DNA of 64,000 nt from Flavisphingopyxis sp963800335 (GTDB lineage Bacteria > Pseudomonadota > Alphaproteobacteria > Sphingomonadales > Sphingomonadaceae), in assembly GCA_963800335.1 (NCBI GenBank), contig CAWDAN010000007.1:310001-374000 (forward strand). Direction: 5' to 3'. Within the stretch, counting starts at the first letter, position 1, and every line of letters starts with the position of its first letter. Position numbers and translations under genes: made by a program. The notes below the pieces were generated by a model. That model saw nothing but the letters and a program-made list of their open reading frames with translations. It was not told where the DNA came from and made no database searches. Shown piece by piece: positions 1 to 9,068 of the stretch.

Positions 1-1793
1 GTCGAGCGACTGACGCAGACCGAGGCGAGCGAGCTCAATCCGGCGATCAGCCCGGCGGGCGGCTATGTCAGCTTCGTCCGCGACGGCCAGCTGTGGGCGG
101 GTGCGCTCGGCGGCGAAGCGCACGCGATTACCCCGATCGAGGGCGATACGGTCCATTGGGGCGAGGCCGAATTCGTCGCGCAGGAGGAGATGGACCGCTC
201 GACCGGCTATTGGTGGTCGCCCGATGACAAGCGCATCGCGGTCGAACGCTTCGACGAAGCGCCGGTCGGCATCGTCACGCGCGCCGCGATCGGCGCCGAA
301 GGGACCAAGGTTTACGAACAGCGTTACCCCGCCGCGGGCACCGACAATGTCCTCGTCGACCTCTACGTCGTCGATCCGGTCGGGCAGAAGCGCGTCAAGG
401 TCGATCTCGGCGCCGACCGCGACATCTATCTCGCGCGGGTCGACTGGGCGCCCGACGGCAAGACGCTCTACGTCCAGCGCGAAAACCGCGCGCAGACGCA
501 GCTCGATATGCTCAGCCGTCGATCCTGCAACGGGTACATCGCGCGTCCTGTTCAGCGAGAGGGCCGCCGACAAGAGCTGGGTCAACCTCAGCAACAGCTA
601 CAAATTCCTCAACGACGGCAGCCTGATCTGGTGGTCCGAACGCGACGGCTACGGGCATCTCTATCGGTTCAAGAACGGCAAATGGACGCAGCTGACCAAG
701 GGCGACTGGGTCGTCACCGGGCTGGTCGGCGTCGATCAGGCCAAGGGCCGCGTCTATTTTTCGGCAAACAAGGACGATGTCCTCGCGCAGCAGGTTTATG
801 CGATCGACCTCGCCAACCCGGCAAAGGTTACGCGACTGACCGACCCGGCATTTACCAACGGCGCGTCGATGGATGCGTCTGCCTCGCGCCTGATCGTCAG
901 CCGGTCGAACCCGGCGCAGCCGTCGCAGGTCTATCTTGCCGACACGACAGGCAAGCGGATCGCCTGGATCTCCGAAAACGCGCTCGATGCGAACCACCCC
1001 TATGCGCCCTATCTGGCGAGCCATGTCACGCCGAGCTTCGGCACGATCAAGACCGCCGACGGCGCGACGCTGCACTACAAGATGATGACGCCGCCGATCG
1101 AGCCGGGGAAGACCTATCCGGTGTTCTTCGAACATTATGGCGGGCCGCACTCCCAGACCGTTACCAAGGGCTGGAGCGGGGCTATGGCGCAATATATCGT
1201 CGATCAGGGCTATATCTATTTCGAGCTCGACAATCGCGGTTCGGCCAATCGCGGGGTTGATTTCGAACAGCCGCTCTATCGCGCGATGGGCGGTATCGAG
1301 GTGTCCGACCAGCTCGCCGGGGCGACACTTCCTCAAATCGCTGCCCTATGTCGATGGCAAGCGGATCGCGACCTATGGCTGGTCGTACGGCGGCTATATG
1401 ACGCTCAAGATGCTCGAAGCGAACCCGGGGGTCTATGCGGCGGGTATTTCGGGCGCGCCGGTGACCAAGTGGGAGCTTTACGACACGCATTATACCGAGC
1501 GCTACATGGGCGACCCGCGCGAGGTTGCCGCGGCCTATACCAAGGCCGACGCGATGGAGGACGCGGGCAAGATCACCGATCCGCTGCTCCTCATCCACGG
1601 CATGGCCGACGACAATGTCGTGTTCGAAAACTCGACCGCGCTCGCCGCCAAGATGCAGGCCGAAGGCGTGCCGTTCGAGATGATGTTCTATCCCGGCCAG
1701 ACGCACTCGGCGGGCCGCTCGCGCGGGGTCCATGTGTGGAAGACGATCTTCGACTTCCTCGAGCGTAACGGCATAGCTCCCAAGGCCAGGTGA
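1..1793 (+). CDS. S9B-family dipeptidyl peptidase (DPP IV type), 5' end outside window
   Basis: Serine exopeptidase of the prolyl oligopeptidase clan, which removes dipeptides from peptide N-termini, probably in the periplasm. The first ~1100 bases encode the beta-propeller (repeated WW, YG and Lxx-DG strands); the rest is the alpha/beta-hydrolase domain. The catalytic Ser lies in GWSYGGY (Ser codon 1383-1385), the Asp in HGMADDN and the His in GQTHSAG. The reading frame changes twice, near 515 and 1322. At both places adding one GC to a GCGC-like site restores the family sequence (MLSAVDPATG and LAGARHFLKSL), so I treat it as one intact gene with sequence errors. The N-terminus and any signal peptide lie upstream of the window. 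Only 4 bases separate its stop from the permease start, suggesting an operon. Confidence 0.9.
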
Positions 1794-1797
1794 CGCG

Positions 1798-2988
1798 ATG
1801 AACCAGGCGCCGGAAGGGCAGGAAAAGCTCGGCCTGCATGCTGCCTGGGCGATGGCGGTCGGCGGGATGATCGGCGGCGGGATTTTCGCGACGCTCGGCG
1901 TGGTCATCGCGCTCGCCGGCAGCCTCGCCTGGGTCAGCTTCCTGATCGGTGGCCTGATCGCGCTGGCAACCGGGTACAGCTATGCGCGGCTGACCGTCGG
2001 CTATGATCGCAGCGGCGGCGCCTACACCTTCCTCAAGCAGGCGGGCCATCATGCCAGTGCGCGGATCGTCGCCTGGATCCTGATCCTCGGTTATATCCTG
2101 ACCGTTTCGGTCTACGCCTATACCTTCGGCGCCTATCTGGGCTTTGCCATCGGCGGGCCCGGCTGGTTGCCGTCCGCATCGGCGGCGGCGGCGATCATCG
2201 TGCTGACCGGGGTGAACCTGCTCGGTGTCGGCGAAGCGTCGGGGGTCGAGATTTTCGCGGTCTGGATCAAGCTGGCGGTGCTCGTCGCGCTCGCTGCGCT
2301 GGGTATCTGGCACTGGGCGCCCGAGCAGCTGGCGCTATCGGGGATCGCGCCGGGCTGGTCGGGCGCGCTGGTCGGCGCGGCGTCGGTCTTCATCGCTTAC
2401 GAAGGTTTCCAGCTGCTCGCCTATGATTACGAGGACATGCGCGATCGCAAGGTGCTGATCGGTCGGGCGATGCCGCTGGCGATCGTCACCGCGACGATCG
2501 TCTATATCGTTGTCGCCCTCGGCACTGCGATGCTCGTCGGGGCCGATCAGGTCGTCGCGCAGAAAGAGGTCTCGCTGGCGATGGCGGGGCGCGTGGCGCT
2601 GGGCCAGACGGGCTTCGTCGCGGTGACCATTGCCGCAGCCTTCTCGACCGCGTCGGCGATCAATGCGACGCTCTTCGCCACGGCGCGCCTGTCGCGCGAC
2701 GTCGCCGAACAGGGCGATCTGCCGGCGATTTTCACCCGGACCGACGGCGAGGGAATTCCCTATGTCGGCATCCTGATCATCGCCGCGCTGGCGCTGGTGC
2801 TGGCGGTGGTCGGTGGCCTCGCGTCGCTCGTCCAGTCGGCCAGCATCGTGTTTCTCGCGGTGTTCGGGATCGTCAACGCGATCGCGTGGCGTCGCCAGGC
2901 CGGACCGCAATGGGTCGCGGGCGCGGGCGCGCTGGGATCGGCGCTGGCGCTCGTAACGCTTGCCGCGCACTTCGCCGGTCTGGTCTAG
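1798..2988 (+). CDS. APC-superfamily amino acid permease
   Basis: Inner-membrane secondary transporter of 396 residues, probably for an amino acid or polyamine. The N-terminal GGMIGGGIFATLG glycine-rich helix is the APC substrate-binding signature, and about eleven to twelve hydrophobic segments follow, with the usual broken helix around IAYEGFQLLAYDYEDM. The start is the first ATG, 4 bases after the S9 peptidase stop, so the two are probably co-transcribed. A peptidase-permease pairing would fit uptake of amino acids released from peptides, but the substrate cannot be read from the sequence. Its stop codon lies inside a CTAG that also holds the stop of the convergent DUF2189 gene. Confidence 0.88.
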   Translation: MNQAPEGQEKLGLHAAWAMAVGGMIGGGIFATLGVVIALAGSLAWVSFLIGGLIALATGYSYARLTVGYDRSGGAYTFLKQAGHHASARIVAWILILGYILTVSVYAYTFGAYLGFAIGGPGWLPSASAAAAIIVLTGVNLLGVGEASGVEIFAVWIKLAVLVALAALGIWHWAPEQLALSGIAPGWSGALVGAASVFIAYEGFQLLAYDYEDMRDRKVLIGRAMPLAIVTATIVYIVVALGTAMLVGADQVVAQKEVSLAMAGRVALGQTGFVAVTIAAAFSTASAINATLFATARLSRDVAEQGDLPAIFTRTDGEGIPYVGILIIAALALVLAVVGGLASLVQSASIVFLAVFGIVNAIAWRRQAGPQWVAGAGALGSALALVTLAAHFAGLV

Positions 2989-3801
2989 CGATCCTTGGCC
3001 GGAACCGTTTCGCGGTCGATGATCCGCGTATAAAGGTGCCAGGTGGCATAGCCGAGCCACGGCAATATTGCGGCGAGGCCGATGAACAGCGGCAGCGCCC
3101 CAATCAGCAGCATCGCCGCGATGATCGTTCCCCAGCCGATCAGCATGCGAGGGTTGGCGCGAAACGCGGCGAACGATGTCGCCAGCGCGGTTCGCGCGTC
3201 AACCTCGCCGTCGACCAGCATCGGCAGGGAGACGATGCTTGCCGCCAGCACCAGCACCGCGAACAGCGCGCCGACGAGGTTGCCGACGATGATCAGCGTC
3301 CAGCCGGCCTCGCGTGTCGACCAGCAGGTGAAGGAACGCGCCGATCGACGGTGCCTGCCATTCGTCGACCACGGCGAGGTAGGTCAGCGCGGCGGCACCG
3401 AGCCAGAGGAAGAAGATCGCCACGAGCAGCGCGGCGACCGCGAGGATTGCATCAGCCGCCGGCCGCCGCGCGAAGTCCCAGAAATGCGCGAAGCCCAATT
3501 CAAGCCCCGCCTCGCGCCGGCGGGCGAGCTCGTAGAAGCCGATCGCCGAGACCGGGCCGAGCAGCGCCATGCCGGCCAGGATCGGGAAGACCAGCGGCAA
3601 CAGCCCCGCGTTAAGCGCGAGCGCGGCGGCTATGATCGCCAGCAGCGGATAGAACAAGGCGGCAAAATAGATGTCGCCGCGCATCGCCAGCAGGTCGTTG
3701 AAGCCTTGCTGCAGCGCCCAGCGCAGGTCGTCGGAACCGATCGTGCGGACGGTTGGCCTGGCAGCGGCAGGGGCGGGGGATGCGGTTCGGGTCGCGGGCA
3801 T
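2985..3801 (-). CDS. DUF2189 integral membrane protein (one frameshift)
   Basis: Multi-pass membrane protein of about 272 residues with the DUF2189 signature: an amphipathic start containing LRWALQQGFNDL, then a PVSAIGFYELARRRE loop between helices and a C-terminal pair of hydrophobic helices. The function is unknown; the family is widespread in alphaproteobacteria and sometimes annotated as a cytochrome c oxidase subunit I-like protein without experimental support. The frame changes near 3312; re-inserting GC on the coding strand gives DTREAGWTLIIVGN and joins the two halves. The start at 3801 opens with an Ala/Pro-rich cytoplasmic tail. It is convergent with the permease and divergent from asd. 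Confidence 0.8.
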
Positions 3802-3966
3802 GGTGTATCTCCTCCCGTTGCTCGGAGGCGGCGACTGCGCGGGGTCACCCGGCGATACGCCGTCGTCGCCTTATAGCACGATCGGGCGCGCGCCGGGAGA
3901 TTATTGCTTGGTTCGCCGGGCGTGCGTCCCTAGATGGGCGACATCGCATATCGGGAGTACTATCAC

Positions 3967-4991
3967 ATGGGTTATCGGATCGCTGTCGTCGGCGCGACGG
4001 GCAATGTCGGGCGCGAGATGCTCAACATCCTCGCCGAACGCGAATTCCCGGTCGAAGAGATCGCTGCGGTCGCCAGCTCGCGCTCGCACGGGACCGAGAT
4101 CGATTTCGGCGACAGCGGCAAGATGCTCAAGGTCCGCAACCTCGAACATTTCGATTTCACCGGCTGGGACATGGCGCTGTTTGCCGCCGGCTCCGAAGCG
4201 TCGAAGAAATACGCGCCGATCGCCGCCAAGGCGGGCTGTGTCGTGATCGACAATTCGAGCTATTTCCGGATGGACCCCGACGTTCCGCTGGTCGTGCCAG
4301 AGGTCAATCCCGACGCGATCGACGGCTATACCAAGCGCAACATCATCGCCAATCCCAACTGCTCGACCGCGCAGATGGTCGTCGCGCTGAAGCCACTCCA
4401 CGACGAGGCCAAGATCACGCGCGTCGTCGTGGCGACCTACCAATCGGTGTCGGGCGCGGGCAAGAGCGGGATGGACGAGCTGTTCAGCCAGACGCGCGAC
4501 ATCTTCGTCGGCGACAAGGGCGAACCGAGCACCTTTACCAAGCAGATCGCGTTCAACGTCATCCCGCACATCGACAGCTTCCTCGACGACGGGTCGACCA
4601 AGGAAGAATGGAAGATGGTCGCCGAGACCAAGAAGATCCTCGACAGCAAGATCAAGGTGACGGCGACGTGCGTCCGCGTGCCCGTCTTCGTCGGCCATTC
4701 GGAAGCGATCAACATCGAGTTCGAAGCGAGATCACTGCCGAGCGCGCGCGCGAAGTGCTGCGCGAAGCACCCGGCATCATGGTCGTCGATAAGCGCGAGG
4801 ACGGCGGCTATGTCACCCCGGTCGAATGCGTCGGCGACTATGCCACCTATATCAGCCGGATCCGTGAGGATTCGACCGTCGAGAACGGCCTCAACCTGTG
4901 GTGCGTCAGCGACAATTTGCGCAAGGGCGCGGCCTTGAACGCGGTCCAGATCGCCGAATTGCTGGGCCGCAAGCACCTCAAGAAGGGCTGA
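3967..4991 (+). CDS. asd: aspartate-semialdehyde dehydrogenase
   Basis: Reduces aspartyl phosphate to aspartate semialdehyde with NADPH, the branch point to lysine/diaminopimelate, threonine and methionine. The sequence begins MGYRIAVVGATGNVGREML (Rossmann nucleotide site). The catalytic Cys is in NPNCSTAQM, the substrate-binding region includes YQSVSGAGKSGMDEL, and the active-site His is in GHSEAIN. The length (~341 aa) is normal. The frame changes near 4727, between EFE and ITAERAREV; a single missing base (or a collapsed GCGCGC) explains it. As asd is essential for cell-wall synthesis, an error is far likelier than a null allele. An in-frame ATG at 3934 exists, but 3967 matches family starts. 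Confidence 0.93.
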
Positions 4992-5003
4992 ACGACAGCA
5001 AGG

Positions 5004-6614
5004 TCAGTGCGGCAGATCCTTGGGATCGGCCTTTGCGGCTAGCTTTGGTTTTCGTAAAAACAGGACGAGAAACACCGACAGGCTGGTCAGGATCATCATC
5101 ATCCAGAAATCGTCGAGATAGGCGATCATCGCGGCCTGGCGGGTAACCTCTCCGTTGAGCGCCGCGAGCACGGTATCGCCGGTCGAGCCCAGGATGGCGG
5201 TGATTGCCGGGTCGATATTGCCGGTGTTGTAGGCGGTCACCTGCCCGGCAAGATCGGCATGGCTGATCTGCAGGTTGCGCGCGAGCACGGTGGTGCAGAT
5301 CGAGATGCCGACCGATGCGCCGAGGTTGCGGCACAGGTTGAGCAGGCTCGACGCCTCGGTGCGATATTGCGGTTGCAGCGTCGCGAACGCGGTGACGTTG
5401 AGCGGGATGAAGATCAGCCCCATGCCGAGCCCCTGGATCAGCCCCGAGAGGACAATCGGGCTGCTTCCCATGACCAGCGTCCACTGCGTCATCGTGTAGA
5501 GCGAATAGGCGGTCAGCAGCGTGCCGGTGCCGATCAGGATACGCGTGTCGAACCCGCGCTGGATGAGCTGCCCGGCAACCGCCATCGAAATCAGCACGCC
5601 GACCCCGCGCGGCATCAACAACATGCCGGTGTCGAGCACTGGATAGCCGTAGAGCGTCTGGAGCAGCGGCGGCAGCAGCGCCATCACCGCCATCACGACG
5701 AGGCCGACGACCAGCATGAAGATGAGCGAGGTGACGAGGTTGCGGTTGGCGAGCATCGCGCGGTCGAACATCGGGTTGCGCGCGGTCAGCATGTGGACCG
5801 CGAACATCCACCAAGCAGCGAGCGATACGCCGGCCTCGATGATGACTTCGGTCGACTGGAACCAGTCGTTGGCCTGGCCGCGGTCGAGCATCAGCTGGAG
5901 CGCCCCGATCGCGATCGCGAGCAGCGAAAATCCGAACAGGTCGAACTTGCGCCGTCGCAACGGACGCGAGGGAAGCAGCGCGGAAAGCACTGCAAAACAC
6001 AGGATGCCGATCGGCACGTTGACGTAGAACACCCAGCGCCAGTTGTAGTTTTCGGTCAGCCAGCCGCCGAGCAGCGGGCCGAGGATAGGGCCGATCATGA
6101 TCCCCATGCCCCAGATCGACATCGCTCGCGCGTGGCGGCTGGGACGGTTGATGTCGAGCATCACCGACTGGCTGAGCGGATTGAGGAAGGCGGCAAAAAT
6201 TCCCTGGAAGACGCGGAAGATCACCATCTGGTCGAGGTTCTGCGCGAGGCCGCAGGCCATCGAGGCGAGCACGAAGCCGACCACCGAGATCAGGAACAGG
6301 CGCCGCGAACCGAGGCGGTCGGCCAGCCAGCCGGTGATCGGGATCGCTGCTGCCGATGCAATGATATAGCTCGTCAGCACCCAGGTGACGGTATCGGCGG
6401 TCGCGCCGAGCGACGCCTGCATGTGCGGCAGCGCGACGTTGGCGATCGTCGAATCGAGGATCTGCATGATCGTCGCCGCCATCACCCCGATGGTCAGCAG
6501 GCCCGGCATCGTCGCCGGCGTCGCGGGGACATCGGCGGCGTGCGCGGCATCGAGCGCGCTGTGCGCGTCGGCACCGGACCTGGCAGGATCAGCGGCCCGT
6601 GACGCCACGGACAT
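5004..6614 (-). CDS. DHA2-family (EmrB/QacA-type) multidrug MFS exporter
   Basis: Proton-driven drug efflux permease of 536 residues with about 14 predicted helices. The N-terminal helix carries the DHA2 motif LDSTIANVALPHM, motif A is GWLADRLGSRRLF, and motif C is recognisable in GIMIGPILGPLLGG. The WRWVFYVNVPIG segment is typical of EmrB. The start overlaps the end of the HlyD-family gene by 26 bases, so the two form a translationally linked efflux operon behind a MarR repressor. The partner should bridge to an outer-membrane TolC-type channel, which is not in this window. It converges on asd with only 12 bases between stops. Inducing compounds cannot be inferred. Confidence 0.92.
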   Translation of the reverse strand: MSVASRAADPARSGADAHSALDAAHAADVPATPATMPGLLTIGVMAATIMQILDSTIANVALPHMQASLGATADTVTWVLTSYIIASAAAIPITGWLADRLGSRRLFLISVVGFVLASMACGLAQNLDQMVIFRVFQGIFAAFLNPLSQSVMLDINRPSRHARAMSIWGMGIMIGPILGPLLGGWLTENYNWRWVFYVNVPIGILCFAVLSALLPSRPLRRRKFDLFGFSLLAIAIGALQLMLDRGQANDWFQSTEVIIEAGVSLAAWWMFAVHMLTARNPMFDRAMLANRNLVTSLIFMLVVGLVVMAVMALLPPLLQTLYGYPVLDTGMLLMPRGVGVLISMAVAGQLIQRGFDTRILIGTGTLLTAYSLYTMTQWTLVMGSSPIVLSGLIQGLGMGLIFIPLNVTAFATLQPQYRTEASSLLNLCRNLGASVGISICTTVLARNLQISHADLAGQVTAYNTGNIDPAITAILGSTGDTVLAALNGEVTRQAAMIAYLDDFWMMMILTSLSVFLVLFLRKPKLAAKADPKDLPH

Positions 6615-7728
6615 CGACCTTAATCTTTGCCGACAGGCCGGCGATCAGCGGGCGCGGGCTCTTGTCGTCGATCGCGATGCGCACCGGCACGCGCTGCGTC
6701 ACCTTGACCCAGTTGCCGTTGGCGTTCTGCGCCGGGAGGACCGAAAACTCGCTGCCGGTGCCAGCGCCGATGCTGGCGACATGGCCCTTGAGCTCGAGCT
6801 CGGGATAGGCGTCGAATGTCACCGTCGCGGGCTGGCCGACGCGCATGTTGTCGAGGTCGGTTTCCTTGAAATTGGCTTCGACCCAGCTCGACGCATTGGC
6901 GACGATGCTGACCGCGGGGAGGCCGGTGACCATCATCTGCCCGACCTGGAGCCGGTCCGACTGGCTGACCGTACCCGACACCGGTGCGCGCACGACGGTG
7001 CGCTTGAGGTTGAGCTGCGCGGCTTCGCGCTGCGCGGTTGCTGCTGCGATCGCGGGGTTCTCGCCGGGGACCGCAGATCCGTTGGCGAGTTTGGCCTTCG
7101 CCTCGGCCGCACTGGCCTGCGCATTGCTGACCGCAAGCCTCGCCTGCGTCACTTCATGCTGCGCCGCCTGCAGGTCGGTCTTGGTCGTGAAACCACGCGC
7201 CATCAGCGCCTGTTGCCGGGCGAGCGCTTCCTGCGCGAGCCGGACGCGATCCTGCGCGGCGGCAATGTCGGGGACCGATGCGGCATAGCTCGACTGGAGC
7301 GACGCGACGTTGACCTGCGCCCCGGCAATCGCCGCCTGCGCCTGCGCCAGCGCGATGCGATAGGGATCGGAATCGATGCGGAACAGGATGTCGCCGGCAT
7401 CGACGTGCTGGTTTTCCTTCACATCGACCTCGACGATACGACCCGCGACATCGCTTGCGACGGCGACCTTGTCCTGCTGGACATAGGCGTTGTCGGTCGA
7501 GACATAGCGGCCCGAGGTCAGCCAGAAATAGCCACCGACGGCGACGAGGATCAGCGGCAGGCCAAGCATCAGGACCCAGCGTCCGATCCGGTTGCGCGGC
7601 GCAGTCGCCTGTTCAGGCGTGGCGACGGGTTTGGCAGCAGCACGTTCACCGACGGGTGCCGACGGCACGTCGTTCACGTCGATCGGGCTATCGGCGACTG
7701 ACCGTTCGGGTTTGTCAGGCATGTCCAT
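6589..7728 (-). CDS. HlyD/EmrA-type membrane fusion protein of the efflux pump
   Basis: Periplasmic adaptor linking the inner-membrane MFS exporter to an outer-membrane channel. The 379-residue protein has a short cytoplasmic N-terminus, a single helix (about residues 52-72, WVLMLGLPLILVAVGG), then the split lipoyl-like domain around a long Ala/Gln-rich coiled coil, and a beta-barrel part containing TVVRAPVSGTVS and VGQPATVTFDAYP. The start at 7728 is supported by AGGAG seven bases upstream; an ATG two codons later is an alternative. It overlaps the upstream MarR gene by 14 bases and the downstream exporter by 26, so regulator, adaptor and pump are one operon. Confidence 0.92.
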   Translation of the reverse strand: MDMPDKPERSVADSPIDVNDVPSAPVGERAAAKPVATPEQATAPRNRIGRWVLMLGLPLILVAVGGYFWLTSGRYVSTDNAYVQQDKVAVASDVAGRIVEVDVKENQHVDAGDILFRIDSDPYRIALAQAQAAIAGAQVNVASLQSSYAASVPDIAAAQDRVRLAQEALARQQALMARGFTTKTDLQAAQHEVTQARLAVSNAQASAAEAKAKLANGSAVPGENPAIAAATAQREAAQLNLKRTVVRAPVSGTVSQSDRLQVGQMMVTGLPAVSIVANASSWVEANFKETDLDNMRVGQPATVTFDAYPELELKGHVASIGAGTGSEFSVLPAQNANGNWVKVTQRVPVRIAIDDKSPRPLIAGLSAKIKVDVRGVTGR

Positions 7729-8161
7729 TCAAAGGCTCCTGTCCGCATGAGGACAAATTTTCGCGTACGCGGGTCACAAGGCGCTCGAACTCGGCGCGTT
7801 CGGCTGACGACAATCCGGCGAGCGCCTGGTCGACGAGCTCGTCGGCCATCGTGCGCAGGTTGCGGACGATCGGTGTCGCGCAATCGGTCAGGTAGATTTT
7901 CCAAGCGCGGCGGTCGGTGGGGTCGCGCCGCCGTTCGATATGCCCCGCCTCGACCAGCCGATCGACCATTCGCGAAACGGTGATCGGCTCGACCTCGAGC
8001 CGGTCTGCGAGGAATCCCTGGCTCGCGCCGGGATTGCGCAAGACCCATGCGAGCAACCGCCATTGCAGGCTGGTCACACCGGTCTCGATCGCGCGCGCGT
8101 CGAGCGCCTTGCGAAACAGGCGCGCGGCGTCGTTCATCAGGAATCCGATGCTTTCTTTCAT
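7715..8161 (-). CDS. MarR-family transcriptional regulator of the efflux operon
   Basis: Winged-helix repressor of 148 residues that most likely controls its own operon with the downstream EmrAB-type pump. The recognition region GFLADRLEVEPITVSRMVDRL and the wing with RRRDPTDRRAWKIYLTD are classical MarR features (the DxRxxR wing motif is present). The start is placed at 8161 because a longer reading frame would run through the palindromic operator just upstream. No clear ribosome binding site is visible, so translation may start on a short or leaderless transcript. A phenolic or lipophilic compound would be the expected inducer from family knowledge only. Confidence 0.9.
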   Translation of the reverse strand: MKESIGFLMNDAARLFRKALDARAIETGVTSLQWRLLAWVLRNPGASQGFLADRLEVEPITVSRMVDRLVEAGHIERRRDPTDRRAWKIYLTDCATPIVRNLRTMADELVDQALAGLSSAERAEFERLVTRVRENLSSCGQEPLNGHA

Positions 8162-8173
8162 AGCGAGCGATAT

Positions 8174-8192
8174 AATAGCACTAGCTACTATT
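8174..8192. promoter_or_regulatory. candidate MarR operator
   Basis: A 19-base imperfect palindrome with perfect 5-base arms (AATAG at 8174-8178, CTATT at 8188-8192) around an ACTAGCTA core lies 13 bases upstream of the MarR start codon. Size, AT-rich arms and position fit an autoregulatory MarR site covering the promoter of the regulator-pump operon. The region also sits between this operon and the divergent hydrolase, so it could affect both. Seen in sequence; the function is inferred. Confidence 0.5.
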
Positions 8193-8248
8193 GCAAGCGC
8201 GCGTTCTCGCCGCTTGGCGAACCGCTTTCGCATCGCTAATCGGCCCGT

Positions 8249-9001
8249 ATGACCGTTTCACATCGTGCCTTTATCGCGTCCGACGGCGCACGCCTCCTAT
8301 GGAGCGAGACAGGGGAGGGGCGCCCGCTGATCCTGCTCCATGGCCTGTTCTCGAACGCCCAGGTCAACTGGATCAAGTTCGGTCACGCTGCGACAATCGC
8401 CGCAGCTGGCTATCGCGTGATCATGCCTGACCTGCGCGCACATGGTGGCAGCGCCGCCCCGCACGACGCCGCATCCTATCCGCACGACGTCCTCGCGCGC
8501 GATGCCGAGGAATTGATCGCTCATCTCGGCCTCGACGATTATGATCTTGGCGGTTTTTCGCTTGGCGCGCGGACCACCGCGCGGCTCGTGGTGCGAGGCG
8601 CGCGGCCGGGCAAGGCGATCCTCGCAGGCATGGGGCTCGAGGGCCTCGCCGGCTGGACCCGGCGCAAGGATTTCTTCCTCGATGCAATTGACAACTTTGA
8701 CGATGCCAAACGCGACAGCCCATGGTTCATGGCGATCAGCTTCATGAAGACGATGAAGGTCGACCGGACCGCGGCAAAACTGTTGCTGCAAAGCTTCGCC
8801 GATACCGACGCGGAGGAGCTTGCTGCATTTACCATGCGCACTGCCGTCGTTTGCGGCACCGAGGATCGCGACAATGGGTCTCCCGACGCGCTCGTCGCCG
8901 CGTTGCCCGATGCGACGCTTTATCCGGTTCCGGGGACGCACATGTCGTCGGTCGCCAAGCCCGAGCTCGGCGAGGCGATGGCGACCTTCCTGTCGGCTTG
9001 A
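8249..9001 (+). CDS. alpha/beta hydrolase
   Basis: Cytoplasmic alpha/beta-hydrolase-fold enzyme of 250 residues. The oxyanion region is LLHGLFSNA, the nucleophile elbow is GGFSLGA (Ser), the acid is in CGTEDRDNGS and the base is His in GTHMSSV, so the triad is complete. No signal peptide is visible. The substrate is unknown; the fold covers esterases, lactonases and C-C hydrolases. It is divergent from the MarR-efflux operon, with its start about 87 bases from the regulator start, so it might share the control region and handle a related compound, but that is inference. Confidence 0.85.
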   Translation: MTVSHRAFIASDGARLLWSETGEGRPLILLHGLFSNAQVNWIKFGHAATIAAAGYRVIMPDLRAHGGSAAPHDAASYPHDVLARDAEELIAHLGLDDYDLGGFSLGARTTARLVVRGARPGKAILAGMGLEGLAGWTRRKDFFLDAIDNFDDAKRDSPWFMAISFMKTMKVDRTAAKLLLQSFADTDAEELAAFTMRTAVVCGTEDRDNGSPDALVAALPDATLYPVPGTHMSSVAKPELGEAMATFLSA

Positions 9002-9068
9002 TTACGCGCCCGCCAGCGTCCAGACTGCGGTCAAAGACGATTCAAATCGATAAAGAGGATGCATTGCG

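Noticed and set aside
5259..6602. Plus-strand frame opposite the MFS exporter
   Set aside because: His/Arg/Asp-rich shadow frame; the minus strand encodes a complete transporter.
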